A stretch of 64,000 nucleotides of DNA from Candidatus Neomarinimicrobiota bacterium (GCA_021734025.1 JAIPJS010000015.1:27565-91564), one strand, 5' to 3'; shown: positions 36,701 to 46,427, numbered from the stretch's first letter. The notes: a model not told the origin generated them from the sequence alone. Program-made: numbers and translations.

Positions 36701-37954
36701 CATGCATTCCTCTGGAGCAATGGTCTCTTGACCGATTTAGGTTCGTTCGATGACAATAGTTACCCCTATGACCTCAATGAAAACGGTGCCGTTGTTGGAT
36801 ATTCCCATGTCCGCGGTCAAGATTGTGATGGCAGGTCAATTAATCATCCGTTCCTTTATGACGGTACACGCCTCCTGGACTTGGGCACCCTGGGAGGACT
36901 GTCGGGATGGGCAAGTGATCTGAACGATAATAATATTGTGGTTGGTAGATCCGAAACACCGGATGGCAGTGAACATGCCTTTGTCTGGCAGAGCGGAAAA
37001 ATGTACAGGTTCGATGATAAAAACGCCACGAGTAGTTACGCCGTTGCAATAAATAACAACGGGTGGGTCCTGATCAATGCAGTCATCGATGGACAACTCC
37101 AGTCTCTCGTAGCACGTCCTGGAAATAACGCGAATAATTATGACGGGGTAATAATCAGTGAAGTCATGGATGGCAACCGTGGTAGCGGATTGCCAAAATA
37201 TATTGAGGTTTACAACGCCAGCGACTCCACCAGAGAGGTAAATCAGGCCACCATTAAGATTGGTACCGACGGTTCAGCCAACTACTCGACCATTTACTCA
37301 TTCCCGAACATTTTACTCGAATCCGGGCAGGCCTATGTGGTTACGACGGAAACGGACACGTTTGATGCTACGTATGGCGCTGATGCCAGAGATGCCATCA
37401 CGAGTGCCGGACTGGGAGATGGCAATGATGTCTATGCGCTCTATTCACCGGGTGATTCACTCCTGGATATCTTTGGGACACCGGGTAAAAATTATTCCTG
37501 GTACGAAAACAGTTATGCGGAACGGATTGCAACAGTCAGGCGAGGCAACCAGGCCTACACCGAATCGGAATGGGATATTACTCCGTTGGCGGACGGACAT
37601 CCCCTGAAAGGGAACTCCGAAAATGAAGGTACTCCCGGCACTCATACCGGCGGCGAAACCGTCCGCGCGCAGGATACAACTCCCCTTCCCCTTGAATTTG
37701 CAGTATCAGAGGCATATCCCAATCCGTTTAACAGAACAGCCACACTGGAATATGCCATACCGAAGGAAGCGCAGGTCCTGATTCAAGTATATGATTTACG
37801 TGGACAGCTGGTTGATACACCGTGGAGCCGGAGAATGGCGCCGGGTAATTATATTCTGTCCCTGGACTTTACAGGGTATTCAAGTGGGGTCTATTTTGTC
37901 AGGTTTTCGTCCGGCCAATTCATGGAGGCACGTAAACTGTTGCTATTAAAATAG
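33767..37954 (+). CDS. 1395-residue T9SS-sorted protein: FN3 repeats, HAF repeats, lamin-tail-like domain
   Basis: ATG 33767 has TGGAGT about five bases upstream and is followed by a signal peptide (about 1-28, FTIIVLVFLIAPVNLTKA). Approximate order: WD-like beta-propeller segment (30-325, GFSPDDHRFIVHYM and similar); four FN3 domains (about 331-744) with the recurring TGLTGGTEYTFRIEA-type strand; HAF-family extracellular repeats (about 761-1121) with LGTLGGSTSRAVAINESGQV and HAFLWSNGLLTDLG. A lamin-tail-like domain (about 1125-1285, VIISEVMDGNRGSGLPKYIE) precedes the sorting domain (about 1308-1395, YPNPFNRTATLEYAIP). HAF repeats are found in secreted beta-proteins of unknown role. No enzyme motif is seen; a structural or adhesive surface protein is likely. 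Confidence 0.87.
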   Translation: MLTKSRHYLFTIIVLVFLIAPVNLTKATDSIECGNDAIGEFINPKKGKVADLTLIDFHEALSPNEIYKLTTGDLNGAVTVNIWENKSGGAKVLETSFTESNIAWGFSPDDHRFIVHYMNSTSHHEVLLFDLRSGSNLPVRTIGSTLVAGGEAIVRFSPTGTSLMYASDTGPSQVYLTLVDTAGIVRHENTFTFQAFPGSPGDKQGMVHWGYSPDSYNRTFVYAYINGSNSAHFNMINLERGTIVLNGDLLDPVSSFWQFSPAGDKLGRVIQESLTQIRVQLISTLDGNIAPNTQYPFGEVQFIATEDNHWAYIGGTAYNLSANTAGQPCPEYDPPEWPDDATITASNLTFTDVDLAWPRATDQSGIEEYRLLQDGVSLTVQPDTFYQVTDLIPGTEYNFTVEASDIFGNWSGGNPSITLTTPGDSDPPVWQDNAGIGLYSSYSDRLTLYWFPPEDPSGVIKHKVFQDGAELDIFDTNPDATYEIWYQVSGLTGGTEYTFRIEAMDQAGNWTEDGPSVTVVYDQNSPPSWPAGSTVSVDSVGTTGIMIHWDPATDNHSIQQYEIYTNGRYSAPTYAPNMVYPPPTEIELDNLEPLTTYKIAVIAMDENYLYSTDTLFTTTTTPADTEPPVWLDWSNLSACQTGATWIKLYWEGATDNVEITHYLIYQDGTVIDTVDMAWDGEEMENLNRATEDPNSSWNSSRYTVEGLTPGTTYSFRVGAGDAANNYSLPDPEVTATTRGSESGDIAPLASHYTVDYLFPDTTVANSTVALNDNNMIVGRSGTLGFFWEDGSYRTIGDLGNGYSRPKAMSNDGRVAGESAFSGTVDEGFYAHGNILLSLGTYVEFLNGSRSQADWVVPGAVNDSGVVVGWARYAPIGSPGWQSAFRWKQDRFFMEDLGTLGGEQDMYYWERVSSSAVDINNQGQIVGESPAPGPNDHAFLWENGEMTDLGTLGGSTSRAVAINESGQVIGSSLTSGGDQHAFLWSNGLLTDLGSFDDNSYPYDLNENGAVVGYSHVRGQDCDGRSINHPFLYDGTRLLDLGTLGGLSGWASDLNDNNIVVGRSETPDGSEHAFVWQSGKMYRFDDKNATSSYAVAINNNGWVLINAVIDGQLQSLVARPGNNANNYDGVIISEVMDGNRGSGLPKYIEVYNASDSTREVNQATIKIGTDGSANYSTIYSFPNILLESGQAYVVTTETDTFDATYGADARDAITSAGLGDGNDVYALYSPGDSLLDIFGTPGKNYSWYENSYAERIATVRRGNQAYTESEWDITPLADGHPLKGNSENEGTPGTHTGGETVRAQDTTPLPLEFAVSEAYPNPFNRTATLEYAIPKEAQVLIQVYDLRGQLVDTPWSRRMAPGNYILSLDFTGYSSGVYFVRFSSGQFMEARKLLLLK

Positions 37955-38048
37955 GGCATTTTAGGTTTCATGGAGTTACGGATTCCATTAAAACAGCTAC
38001 TAAACTCTGGACAAATTCCTCCGGAGTCAAGTGCCGATGAAATGAACT

Positions 38049-38070
38049 CCCCGAGGCAGAGACCTTGGGG
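38049..38070. repeat. REP-like hairpin downstream of the HAF-repeat gene
   Basis: CCCCGAGG/CCTTGGGG forms an 8-bp stem with one G-U pair around a six-base loop. It is flanked by TGAACT on the left and AATTC on the right, like the hairpin at 28161-28180. It lies 95 bases after the stop of the 1395-residue gene and may terminate its transcript, although no T tract follows directly. Confidence 0.5.
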
Positions 38071-38104
38071 AATTCTTTGATTCCATCCGAATTTCCCATC
38101 GTCG

Positions 38105-38234
38105 ACGATTCCGCTGAATACCCCCACCCCACAAAGAAACTCGATGGTCCAGGTTACCCAGCCAAGTAAAAAGGGGTACCTAATTTGCTCTGTTAGGTAC
38201 TACCGTTGGCATATTTTATTTTGTCAATATTTTT
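38105..38234 (-). repeat. 3'-flanking element of the 1518-residue gene, copied at 28893-29012
   Basis: Directly after the stop codon of the minus-strand gene lies a stretch that closely matches 28893-29012. It includes the shared GATTCCGCTG-ATACCCC core (38107-38124), AAGAAACTCGA, and a hairpin GTACCTAA/TTAGGTAC (38176-38183 with 38193-38200, exact 8-bp stem). On the minus strand it is in the position of a 3' untranslated region and could include the terminator. Confidence 0.65.
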
Positions 38235-41200
38235 TTACTTCATATACACCATCTTCTTCACATCCACAAAGTCTCCGGTTTCAAGCCTGTAAAAATAGGC
38301 GCCTGAACTGACTTTCACTCCTCTATGGTTGGTGCCATTCCAATTAAATGTATAATACCCCGGTTGTTGTAATTCATGGTGGATCGTGTAAATCCTTTGC
38401 CCTCTGATATTATAAATGGATATACTGACTTGACTTGCTTCAGGCAATTCGTACTGGATTGTGGTTTTCCCGTTGAACGGATTGGGATAGTTCTGACGCA
38501 ATGTAAACCGGGATGGAATATTTCGGTTAGGGTTAATATCTGTTAAATGAGTATCAGCAAGAAAAAATGTTCGCCGGAGGGGAGTGGAGATTCGCCCCCA
38601 TTCATCTCTAGCATACAGATATCCCGTATATTTCCCTGTTGCTGTAAAATGAGACTGAAAATACTCATGTCGGCCGGATTGAGCGTTAAACTCTAATACA
38701 TGTACAGTGTGCTCGCCAGTCGGATTTATTAATAATACCTTCCCAGTCAAATTTTCAGTCGTTTCGTCTTCAAATCTACTCCATAACCGGATACCATAAT
38801 CATTTGCCCGTGATAATTTGGTGAGGAACCTATTATCAGCACTCGTATACTTGGTCAATCCCCCTTCCCCTTCTGATACACCACTTCCAAGGACTGAAGG
38901 TGCAAAACTTCCCAGAGATTCAGTTCCACCAATAAAGAGTTGCTGGGAGGAAGTAAAATCTGTTTCTTCATTGGGTATTCCATTGCCAGAGTGTTCTAAT
39001 TGCGGAAATTGGGTCTGAAACACCTCAGGCATATCGATGATGATATCATGGGTTGTTAAAAACGCTGAACCAATCGATTGCCCCTCAAAAATCCCATTCC
39101 AAAAGAACCGACTAAATGACAAGTCCCCTGCATCGCCTAGACTATTATTCGTTGTATCAGTTGCCGAAATAAATGTGATAGTATTCGGTAATGTTTCAGG
39201 GTATAATCCCCAAGCGTTTGAAGATTCCACAATCACTGTCATATAAATAGTGCTATCCCTGGTTGTGATTGTTCTTAACCATTCACCTAACTGTGTTGCC
39301 GTCATTTCTTCCGTCTCAGAAAGTTGAAATCTACCCGATATTACGTCTCCAAGGAGATAGAGTGTCAATCCGATACTATCATTCAAGGCGGGGTTCGCCC
39401 ATTCGGTGATTGCGTGCTCAATTGCTGACACTGAGGGGGTTGTGTCGACGTCGGCATTTACTCCATCGTTATCCACATCAAACGATTCGTCCGGATGGAT
39501 GAGATAGATCAGATCATCCGTAAATCTCCGTTGACGTAAAACACGATAAGCAAATTGTGTTAATGAATCATACGCAGCAATACGTTCACCACTGGCTTCT
39601 GGACTACTCCCTCGTATCACTATCGCTCGTCCAACGTCATACCCAACGGGAACAATTGTTGGTGTACTTTCTGCTCCTATAAAGGCTTCATTTCCTGGCC
39701 AAGATGCTGTGATTGACCACTTTCCTTTTTCGGGGAATACATAACTATATCCAAAATATCCTTCTTCATTTACCACAACTTGCAAGGAATCCAGGGAGTT
39801 ATCTTGAAAGGCAATGGATACCGCCCCAGACGTGATCCCGGGCGGGGGAAAGATGCGGCCTTTGATTGTCGCCTGCCACCCTCCAGCAACAGAATCAAGT
39901 ACACCAACGGTGCAATTCACTTGGGTCGGAGCCTTTGTGACCAAAACATCCAACGTATCACTCGTTGTGCCCGCAATTTGTGTCATCACCTTCCATTGCC
40001 CTTGTTCAGCCGGTTGAAATTCGTAAAGGTAATTTCCAGAAAAATCGATAGGCACATCATTTTCGTGATGAGTTCCATTAGGATTCCACAGATGGAGCGT
40101 TGCATGATCACTAAATCGGGGATTTATCTCACCGAATACGACCAGTGCTTCATTCACATAAGGATTCACTGGATCAGTATTGATAGTAATATTGCCCTCG
40201 TCCAAAATGACTACCGAGAGTGCTACTACATGAGTTTGTCCCCCACCCTGGGCCCACACTTCAAATTCATATGTGGCTGGCTCAATGGTATTGGTGGCCC
40301 AAACCTTCATTTCCATCGTCTGTTCTCTCTTTAAAGGATTCGGATCGCAAAGAACTGATATCCCCTCTGGTGCATTTATTACAGTGAATGTTATGTCCGA
40401 AACAAACTGAGATTCCGGCAAAATATCGAAAGGATAGGTGACTGTATCTCCGACCATGAGCGTTTTTTGATTCGCCGGGGTTCGGAATGTGAAATCAGGT
40501 AATTCAATCGGAATAGCCGATTGTGGTATCGATTTTTCTCCTTCAATATAATACTTCCCTACACTGGCAACACGGTAATAATATTGCTCATTATTCGTCA
40601 GATTAAGGTCCGTATAGAAGGTATCCTGAATAGCGGAGGAATTTATTTTTACATACTGTCCCCCCTGAGTACGAGAACGATACAGGTTATATCCATTCGT
40701 GGCTTCTTCAACGACCGTCCATTGCAAAGAGAGTTGGTTATCGCCAGGGACTATTTCAGTTTCCATAGGGGGAGAGGGAGCGTTGTACCCGGGATAGTCA
40801 GGGTTGGTTAACACACTAATGGTACCATCCAGCTCATTGAGGACATAGAGGTTCATAGTTCTGGGGTTTAATTGTACATTCCAGGCTCCATATCCCACAG
40901 GAACTTCTTCCGTAACTTCATCGGTTTCTCCGTCGATAACAAAAAGTTTATCTGAACCGTAATGTTTTGTAACAAAGACTAAATTATGTTCTTCATCAAC
41001 ATATATGTTCTTCTGTTTCTGGTAACTACAATTTCCCCAAAAGCCCAGTTTAAGCTCTTTAAAGACAGTAAATGTATTTAAATCAACAATATGTAATCCG
41101 TCACACACCCCATTTAAATACATCTTATTTGTCTGATAATTTATTCCAATATTAAGTGCATCAAAGGTAGATATCTCTTTAATAATACTATAATCATCCC

Positions 41201-42791
41201 CTCGAATTGCATACGTTTTGTGTCCAGTTTGATAGGCAATATTGCTTTCTTGGTTAATTTCTATAAAGCCCGGATAACCTCCGGTGTCAACATTGTAAAC
41301 GTATTCCCAGGTATCCAAGTCTATTATGGTAATAGGATTAGTATTACTTCGATTCACAACCCATAATTCCCGGGTATTATAATTTACTTTTAAATCCATG
41401 GGATGAACCAATTTTGGATATTCAAAAATGATTTTATGGATTTGAGTCCAGGTATTCAGGTCAACCACTGTAATCCCCCAACCATTAAACCATCCTTCAT
41501 CACTAACTTCCTCTTCCCAATTTGCCACATATAAATAGTTCGTGGTGGTATCAAGGGCCATCATCCGAGGAGAAAACCCAACCTTGAGTTCCTTCTCAAT
41601 ATTTACTGAATTGCCGTCGAGTTGCATAATCCGCCCTTGAGACTGTTCACTCAATAACAGCTTATTCGTCTTTTCAATTATGAGCATATCAGAAGGGACT
41701 GCACCGAGTACAATTGGTTTGGTATATTCAAATGTATTTAAATCAATCGAGTGAATGGTCCCGGGATGCAGCCCTGATAACGTTGCATCTCTTGCATATA
41801 TCTTTCTGTTTGATGCATCAATTCTTAACGCCCCGGGGGCCCGTAACAATTGTACAATTTCATAGGTGTCCATGGATATTTGAATCATCTGGCGTTCAAA
41901 TGACACATATATATCGTTCGCATATGAATCATAATAAACCCAAAAAGGATTCCTCCAAGTAGGATCCTGAATATATGTTGACCCGACTATCTGTTTGGTT
42001 TCCACATCAAAATATCGGAGGTACCCAGGTTGCCCCATTTCTTCAATCTCTGAAAATACGAAAATATCCAACTCAGGGAGATAGAAGATATGCTGGGTTT
42101 CCTGCGGAGGATACAACGTATCTGTAATCGTATTAGTCAAAATATTATACACGTAAATCTTTTTTTGCGTATCACTAAATATTGAATCATAAATATAGTA
42201 TTCTGCCGTGGACGGATCATGGAGTCCATATTTAAATGTATTTTTGAGCCACCTTTGAATATCCGGATAGGGGAATATAATTGTATTGATCATGCTGTGC
42301 GTTTCTAATGAATACCGCAAGAAGGAATACGAAGCGGTATCTCGATTTCTCCGGGCTATTACCAATGTTTGATTAATTTCATCATATAGCATTCCATCGT
42401 GGCTATAACTTCCTGCATCTAATTGAATAGAATCTTGTAAAGCAAGATCAATCCCATTAACCAGATAAATTTTTTCCGTTCCTTTGATATATAATACCTG
42501 GTCAAAATACGAATAAAATAGTGAGCTATAGGGGTTATACAGCCCATCAAATCCGGGGAAGGGAATTGTCTGAATAACGCTATTGATATCTAAATCAATA
42601 ACAGATACTTGGCTGTTTAAACGGCTCAAAGAAAACAGGTAATTCCTGGACGTGTCTAACGTAATTTGTCTCGGCACAACAGTATTTCCGGAAATTGGGC
42701 CAAGGTGTTTAACCTCATTTACGGACCAATCCCCTAATGTACAGATAGGAAACAATATTAGAAGGAATACGAGATAACGGACTTTTACCAT
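38235..42791 (-). CDS. 1518-residue T9SS-sorted protein: YVTN beta-propeller plus inactive C13 caspase-like domain
   Basis: ATG 42791 is preceded by GGAGG. Approximate order: signal peptide (1-20); a long YVTN/NHL-type beta-propeller region (25-680) with repeats such as NSQVSVIDLDINSVIQTIPF; FN3 (690-775); beta-sandwich segments (780-1030). A domain at 1045-1270 resembles C13/caspase-like peptidases of secreted FCB proteins (GRAIVIRGSSPEASGERIAA, DVDNDGVNADVDTTPSVSAI, FSRFFWNGIFEGQSIGSAF). From memory, active relatives carry LYLVDHGG and YDACESG. Here the equivalents are LYLLGDVISG and VIVESSNAWG, so histidine and cysteine are both replaced. The sorting domain (about 1435-1518) has NYPNPFNGKTTIQYELPEA and ends KKMVYMK. 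It is probably a binding or structural surface protein. Confidence 0.82.
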   Translation of the reverse strand: MVKVRYLVFLLILFPICTLGDWSVNEVKHLGPISGNTVVPRQITLDTSRNYLFSLSRLNSQVSVIDLDINSVIQTIPFPGFDGLYNPYSSLFYSYFDQVLYIKGTEKIYLVNGIDLALQDSIQLDAGSYSHDGMLYDEINQTLVIARRNRDTASYSFLRYSLETHSMINTIIFPYPDIQRWLKNTFKYGLHDPSTAEYYIYDSIFSDTQKKIYVYNILTNTITDTLYPPQETQHIFYLPELDIFVFSEIEEMGQPGYLRYFDVETKQIVGSTYIQDPTWRNPFWVYYDSYANDIYVSFERQMIQISMDTYEIVQLLRAPGALRIDASNRKIYARDATLSGLHPGTIHSIDLNTFEYTKPIVLGAVPSDMLIIEKTNKLLLSEQSQGRIMQLDGNSVNIEKELKVGFSPRMMALDTTTNYLYVANWEEEVSDEGWFNGWGITVVDLNTWTQIHKIIFEYPKLVHPMDLKVNYNTRELWVVNRSNTNPITIIDLDTWEYVYNVDTGGYPGFIEINQESNIAYQTGHKTYAIRGDDYSIIKEISTFDALNIGINYQTNKMYLNGVCDGLHIVDLNTFTVFKELKLGFWGNCSYQKQKNIYVDEEHNLVFVTKHYGSDKLFVIDGETDEVTEEVPVGYGAWNVQLNPRTMNLYVLNELDGTISVLTNPDYPGYNAPSPPMETEIVPGDNQLSLQWTVVEEATNGYNLYRSRTQGGQYVKINSSAIQDTFYTDLNLTNNEQYYYRVASVGKYYIEGEKSIPQSAIPIELPDFTFRTPANQKTLMVGDTVTYPFDILPESQFVSDITFTVINAPEGISVLCDPNPLKREQTMEMKVWATNTIEPATYEFEVWAQGGGQTHVVALSVVILDEGNITINTDPVNPYVNEALVVFGEINPRFSDHATLHLWNPNGTHHENDVPIDFSGNYLYEFQPAEQGQWKVMTQIAGTTSDTLDVLVTKAPTQVNCTVGVLDSVAGGWQATIKGRIFPPPGITSGAVSIAFQDNSLDSLQVVVNEEGYFGYSYVFPEKGKWSITASWPGNEAFIGAESTPTIVPVGYDVGRAIVIRGSSPEASGERIAAYDSLTQFAYRVLRQRRFTDDLIYLIHPDESFDVDNDGVNADVDTTPSVSAIEHAITEWANPALNDSIGLTLYLLGDVISGRFQLSETEEMTATQLGEWLRTITTRDSTIYMTVIVESSNAWGLYPETLPNTITFISATDTTNNSLGDAGDLSFSRFFWNGIFEGQSIGSAFLTTHDIIIDMPEVFQTQFPQLEHSGNGIPNEETDFTSSQQLFIGGTESLGSFAPSVLGSGVSEGEGGLTKYTSADNRFLTKLSRANDYGIRLWSRFEDETTENLTGKVLLINPTGEHTVHVLEFNAQSGRHEYFQSHFTATGKYTGYLYARDEWGRISTPLRRTFFLADTHLTDINPNRNIPSRFTLRQNYPNPFNGKTTIQYELPEASQVSISIYNIRGQRIYTIHHELQQPGYYTFNWNGTNHRGVKVSSGAYFYRLETGDFVDVKKMVYMK

Positions 42792-43004
42792 GTCACACCT
42801 CCATACAATTGTAATCTGAACAAAGTTTTTACGTATTTTATGAAACTAAGAAGGCTTGTCGTCCATTATTTCTCAGGAATAGGCAGGGTAGAACACCAGA
42901 GGCTCATGTATTGCCTATAAAACTCTAATAATTAAATTTAACATTTTAAATTCAACACATACAATACCTAAATTATCATATGTATATATTTCTGTAGTTC
43001 AAAT

Positions 43005-46000
43005 TTACTTCATATAAACCACCTTCTTCACATCCACAAAGTCCCCAACCTCCAAACGGTAAAAGTAGACTCCGGTACTGACAGATTGGCCTAAGTCGTT
43101 AGTGCCGTTCCATTGGACTTGGTACCATCCAGCAGATTGCTGTTCTTGAACGAGCATCTTTACTTTCCTTCCAGCGAGATCATATATGATAAATTGAACA
43201 TAAGCATTTTGAGGTAATCCATATCTGAGTGTAGTTGTGGGATTAAATGGGTTGGGATAGTTTTGTTGGAGGGTATATTTGTCTGGGATTGTCGTTTCAT
43301 CCATCACTCCAACAGGTTGTGGATAGATTAATGCCATTGACACGGTAGTTTGTATTGTATCTTCATTCCACTGCCATTGGGGAATGGTTACGTGGGTTGC
43401 CGTATCTTCAGTAAGTTCATGAAAGTAGAAACGTATATTGCCAAGTAAAGAAGCCTGTCCCAGTGGTACTTCCATCGCTACGGCGACCACGAGCGAACCA
43501 GACTTCTTATCCTGATTGATCGCAGTAATTCCCAGATTAGAATCGAAAGTCCAGTTAACAGAATCCTGAAACGTCAATTGGCTGGGTTCATAGTCGATCA
43601 TACCGGAAAAAGCGTAGATATTTTCGGGATTCTTCAGGTACACGGGTAACATGAAATCAGATTCAGAGACCACGGTATCGCTGGCGAGGGATACCTGTCC
43701 AGTCGCTGCAAATTCGCTCTCATCGGGCCTGTAAGGTAATCCCTCCATCTCCCCTGAGAGATATTGCATGATAAGCGATGCATCCATACTGGTAAACGTC
43801 CCATCGTTACTCACATCTGCGACCGTGGAGTCAATATCAGTTATTGGATGACTCCCTACCAACATCTCAAGCAGATACCGAACATCGGCTTCAGTGACTT
43901 GATTGTCTGCATTCACATCGCCATATAGGATGGGTTTTTTAATCCATATTCCTCCATTTCTGATAACAACAGTATCTTCGCCAGTATTAAATACCGCTGA
44001 TTTGATGGTGACAGGGACAAAAGTGTCTGGTTCTCCAATAACTTCAAACTGGAGTCGTGCATACACCCCACTATCGCTAATAGCTTCAGCGCCCGCCGAC
44101 CAATTTAGAATTAGGCTGTCAGTCTCGTTAAAGACGTATGCCCAGCCAGCCTCCCCGGTGATGGTGTTGGTGGTATCAATATCTATAAAGTTCAAACCGT
44201 TTTGGAATTCGGATATCACCAATTCGATAGAATTGTACGTCGAGTCAGGTGGTAATACAAAATGTATTGGAATTGTAACTGTATCACGGGGATACCCCGT
44301 AGTTTCACCTACGAGGACCTCTATTGGCGGTGGGGGTGTCCATAACAAATTCTGAATGATATATACCCCATCAGTGCCATCTGCAAGAAAAGCGATACCT
44401 TTATTGACTAACACTTTACTGGCGTTTCCAGCAGTTTGGAAAAATCCTATTTCATATAGACTATCTGGTCTCGTCACATCAATAATACGAAGTCCGGCAT
44501 TATCATCTGCTATATAGGCATACTTGTCTTCAATTGCCACGCCTCGGGCAGACCCTCCTGTATTAAATGAACCGATTTCTTTTGGATTTGTTGGATTTGT
44601 AATATCAAGAATGCGAAGCCCGTCACTATAATCAGCCATAAATAAAAAATGGGACATTATTGCTAAATCAGCGGCTCTGTCTGGATAGCCCGTTTCAGTG
44701 GGGTTAGCGGGATCAGTGATATCGATAATCCGGAGGCCATTACCCGACGTCCCAACATATGCAAACTGCCCCCTTACTTCAATGCTAACAGGATACCCAA
44801 TAGGATCATAAGAATTTATGAGGATAGGATCGGCTGGATTGGAAACATCTATTATGAACAGCCCTGTCAGGTGATCAGCTATATACGCTATGTCACCCTT
44901 GATGGTGATACCATAGGGAGAACCTTCTGTATCCATTACACTTAACTCTTTGGGATTGCTCGGATCGGAAGCGTCAAGTATACAGAGCCCTTTTAATCTA
45001 TCCAATACATAAACGACTCCATTTTCAGCTACTACTCCTCTAGCATAACTGAATTTATACCGGCCAACTTCCACTGGTGAATCGAGGCGCGATATATCAA
45101 GAATACGCAGGCCTCCTCCCCCATTGGACACATATGCATAATTATTATCAATGGCGATATCATTTGTTTCATCACCAGTCTCATAGGTATATGAGATTCT
45201 CGGGCTATTCAGTATAGAAACATCAATCACTTTTAGGCCAGCTCTTCCAACTGCGGCATAAGCGATTGTATCATGGATTGCAATCCGCTGCCAAACACCG
45301 GCCCCTCCCCAAGTAATGCCCACTTGTGATGGGTTACTAGGGTTTGAAACATTTAAAATGCGTATTCCATCACTTCCGCCAACTACATATAAATAGTCCC
45401 CTTGTTTAGTGATACCGTAAATCTCACTGTTACCCCAAGGACTCCAATCACTTAATTCAACCGGATTCGTGGGGTCACCCACATCAATTATTTTGAGTCC
45501 TTCTTTGTAATCTGCCACATAAGCAATTTCATCCTGAACTTGGATATCCACTGCTGAATCATCGGTATTTAATGCTCCTAACTCATATAATTTGTCAAAC
45601 TCTGATACATCGATTATACGCAATCCGGCACTACCAGCTGCTACATAAAGCCTATTTCCATCAATTGCAACTTTTTCGGCACTGCCATCTAAATCAAATT
45701 TAGCTAATTCTTCTGGATTGCTTGGATTGGATACATCGATTATTCGGATACCGGCAGAACCGTCAGCGATATAGGCGATATTTTCATTGACGACGACCCC
45801 ATTGGTCGAGCCCTGAGAATTAATTGCACTTATTAGTTTTAGGTCTATAGGATTAGAAATATCGTAAATATGGAGCCCGCCTCTCCCATCTGCGACGTAC
45901 GCATAATCTCCAATCACTATGATGTTAATTGGGATGTTTGGTAGGAGTACCTTCCCCAACCTGACAGGATTATTCTGCGCGGTAAAGTCAACTATCTCTA

Positions 46001-46286
46001 AATACGCCCCGTTCCCCAAATAGACAGTATCCCCTCGGGATGCAACTGCATTACATGGCCCATTCGCCCACCGGCCGATCAGGGTGGTGTTGTTATCTTG
46101 AATTGTACTCTCGGAGAATGCTGGGTGCCCTGTAACACTACGTGGTGGCAGGTCAGGCAGAACATTTGTTTGGCGGTATTGGTCAACATCAATAGGTGTT
46201 AATTCCTGCGCCAGTTGGGCGGTTACAGCAAAACTCCAGCAAAGGGAAAGTAGTAGAATAATGGTGGTTTTGGATCGGGTAAACAT
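43005..46286 (-). CDS. T9SS-sorted LVIVD beta-propeller protein with cohesin-dockerin-cohesin tail (paralogue 1)
   Basis: ATG 46286 (MFTRSKTTI) is chosen over an upstream ATG because AAAGGAG is directly upstream and the paralogue starts the same way; it gives 1093 residues. After a signal peptide, residues about 45-650 form LVIVD repeats (GNRLYVAAGSAGLRIIDVSE and many similar), predicted beta-propeller blades. Next come a cohesin-like domain (about 660-790), a dockerin-like pair of calcium loops (about 795-865, GDVNADNQVTEAD and ADVSNDGTFTSMD), a second cohesin-like domain (about 875-1000) and the sorting domain (about 1008-1093, NYPNPFNPTTTLRYGLP, ending KKVVYMK). It is the closest relative of the gene at 46428. 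Role on the cell surface, probably in assembly or adhesion, is inferred. Confidence 0.86.
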   Translation of the reverse strand: MFTRSKTTIILLLSLCWSFAVTAQLAQELTPIDVDQYRQTNVLPDLPPRSVTGHPAFSESTIQDNNTTLIGRWANGPCNAVASRGDTVYLGNGAYLEIVDFTAQNNPVRLGKVLLPNIPINIIVIGDYAYVADGRGGLHIYDISNPIDLKLISAINSQGSTNGVVVNENIAYIADGSAGIRIIDVSNPSNPEELAKFDLDGSAEKVAIDGNRLYVAAGSAGLRIIDVSEFDKLYELGALNTDDSAVDIQVQDEIAYVADYKEGLKIIDVGDPTNPVELSDWSPWGNSEIYGITKQGDYLYVVGGSDGIRILNVSNPSNPSQVGITWGGAGVWQRIAIHDTIAYAAVGRAGLKVIDVSILNSPRISYTYETGDETNDIAIDNNYAYVSNGGGGLRILDISRLDSPVEVGRYKFSYARGVVAENGVVYVLDRLKGLCILDASDPSNPKELSVMDTEGSPYGITIKGDIAYIADHLTGLFIIDVSNPADPILINSYDPIGYPVSIEVRGQFAYVGTSGNGLRIIDITDPANPTETGYPDRAADLAIMSHFLFMADYSDGLRILDITNPTNPKEIGSFNTGGSARGVAIEDKYAYIADDNAGLRIIDVTRPDSLYEIGFFQTAGNASKVLVNKGIAFLADGTDGVYIIQNLLWTPPPPIEVLVGETTGYPRDTVTIPIHFVLPPDSTYNSIELVISEFQNGLNFIDIDTTNTITGEAGWAYVFNETDSLILNWSAGAEAISDSGVYARLQFEVIGEPDTFVPVTIKSAVFNTGEDTVVIRNGGIWIKKPILYGDVNADNQVTEADVRYLLEMLVGSHPITDIDSTVADVSNDGTFTSMDASLIMQYLSGEMEGLPYRPDESEFAATGQVSLASDTVVSESDFMLPVYLKNPENIYAFSGMIDYEPSQLTFQDSVNWTFDSNLGITAINQDKKSGSLVVAVAMEVPLGQASLLGNIRFYFHELTEDTATHVTIPQWQWNEDTIQTTVSMALIYPQPVGVMDETTIPDKYTLQQNYPNPFNPTTTLRYGLPQNAYVQFIIYDLAGRKVKMLVQEQQSAGWYQVQWNGTNDLGQSVSTGVYFYRLEVGDFVDVKKVVYMK

Positions 46287-46427
46287 AGAGTCTCCTTTAT
46301 AGTACATGCAGTTCAAGTATGCAAATAAATAGAACGGGCATTAGGAATGGTGTTGATATTTCTAAACATTCTATTTTGAAGGTTTTGTCACGTTCATACA
46401 GGTTGTCAGTTTGTGTTTCTGTTCTGT

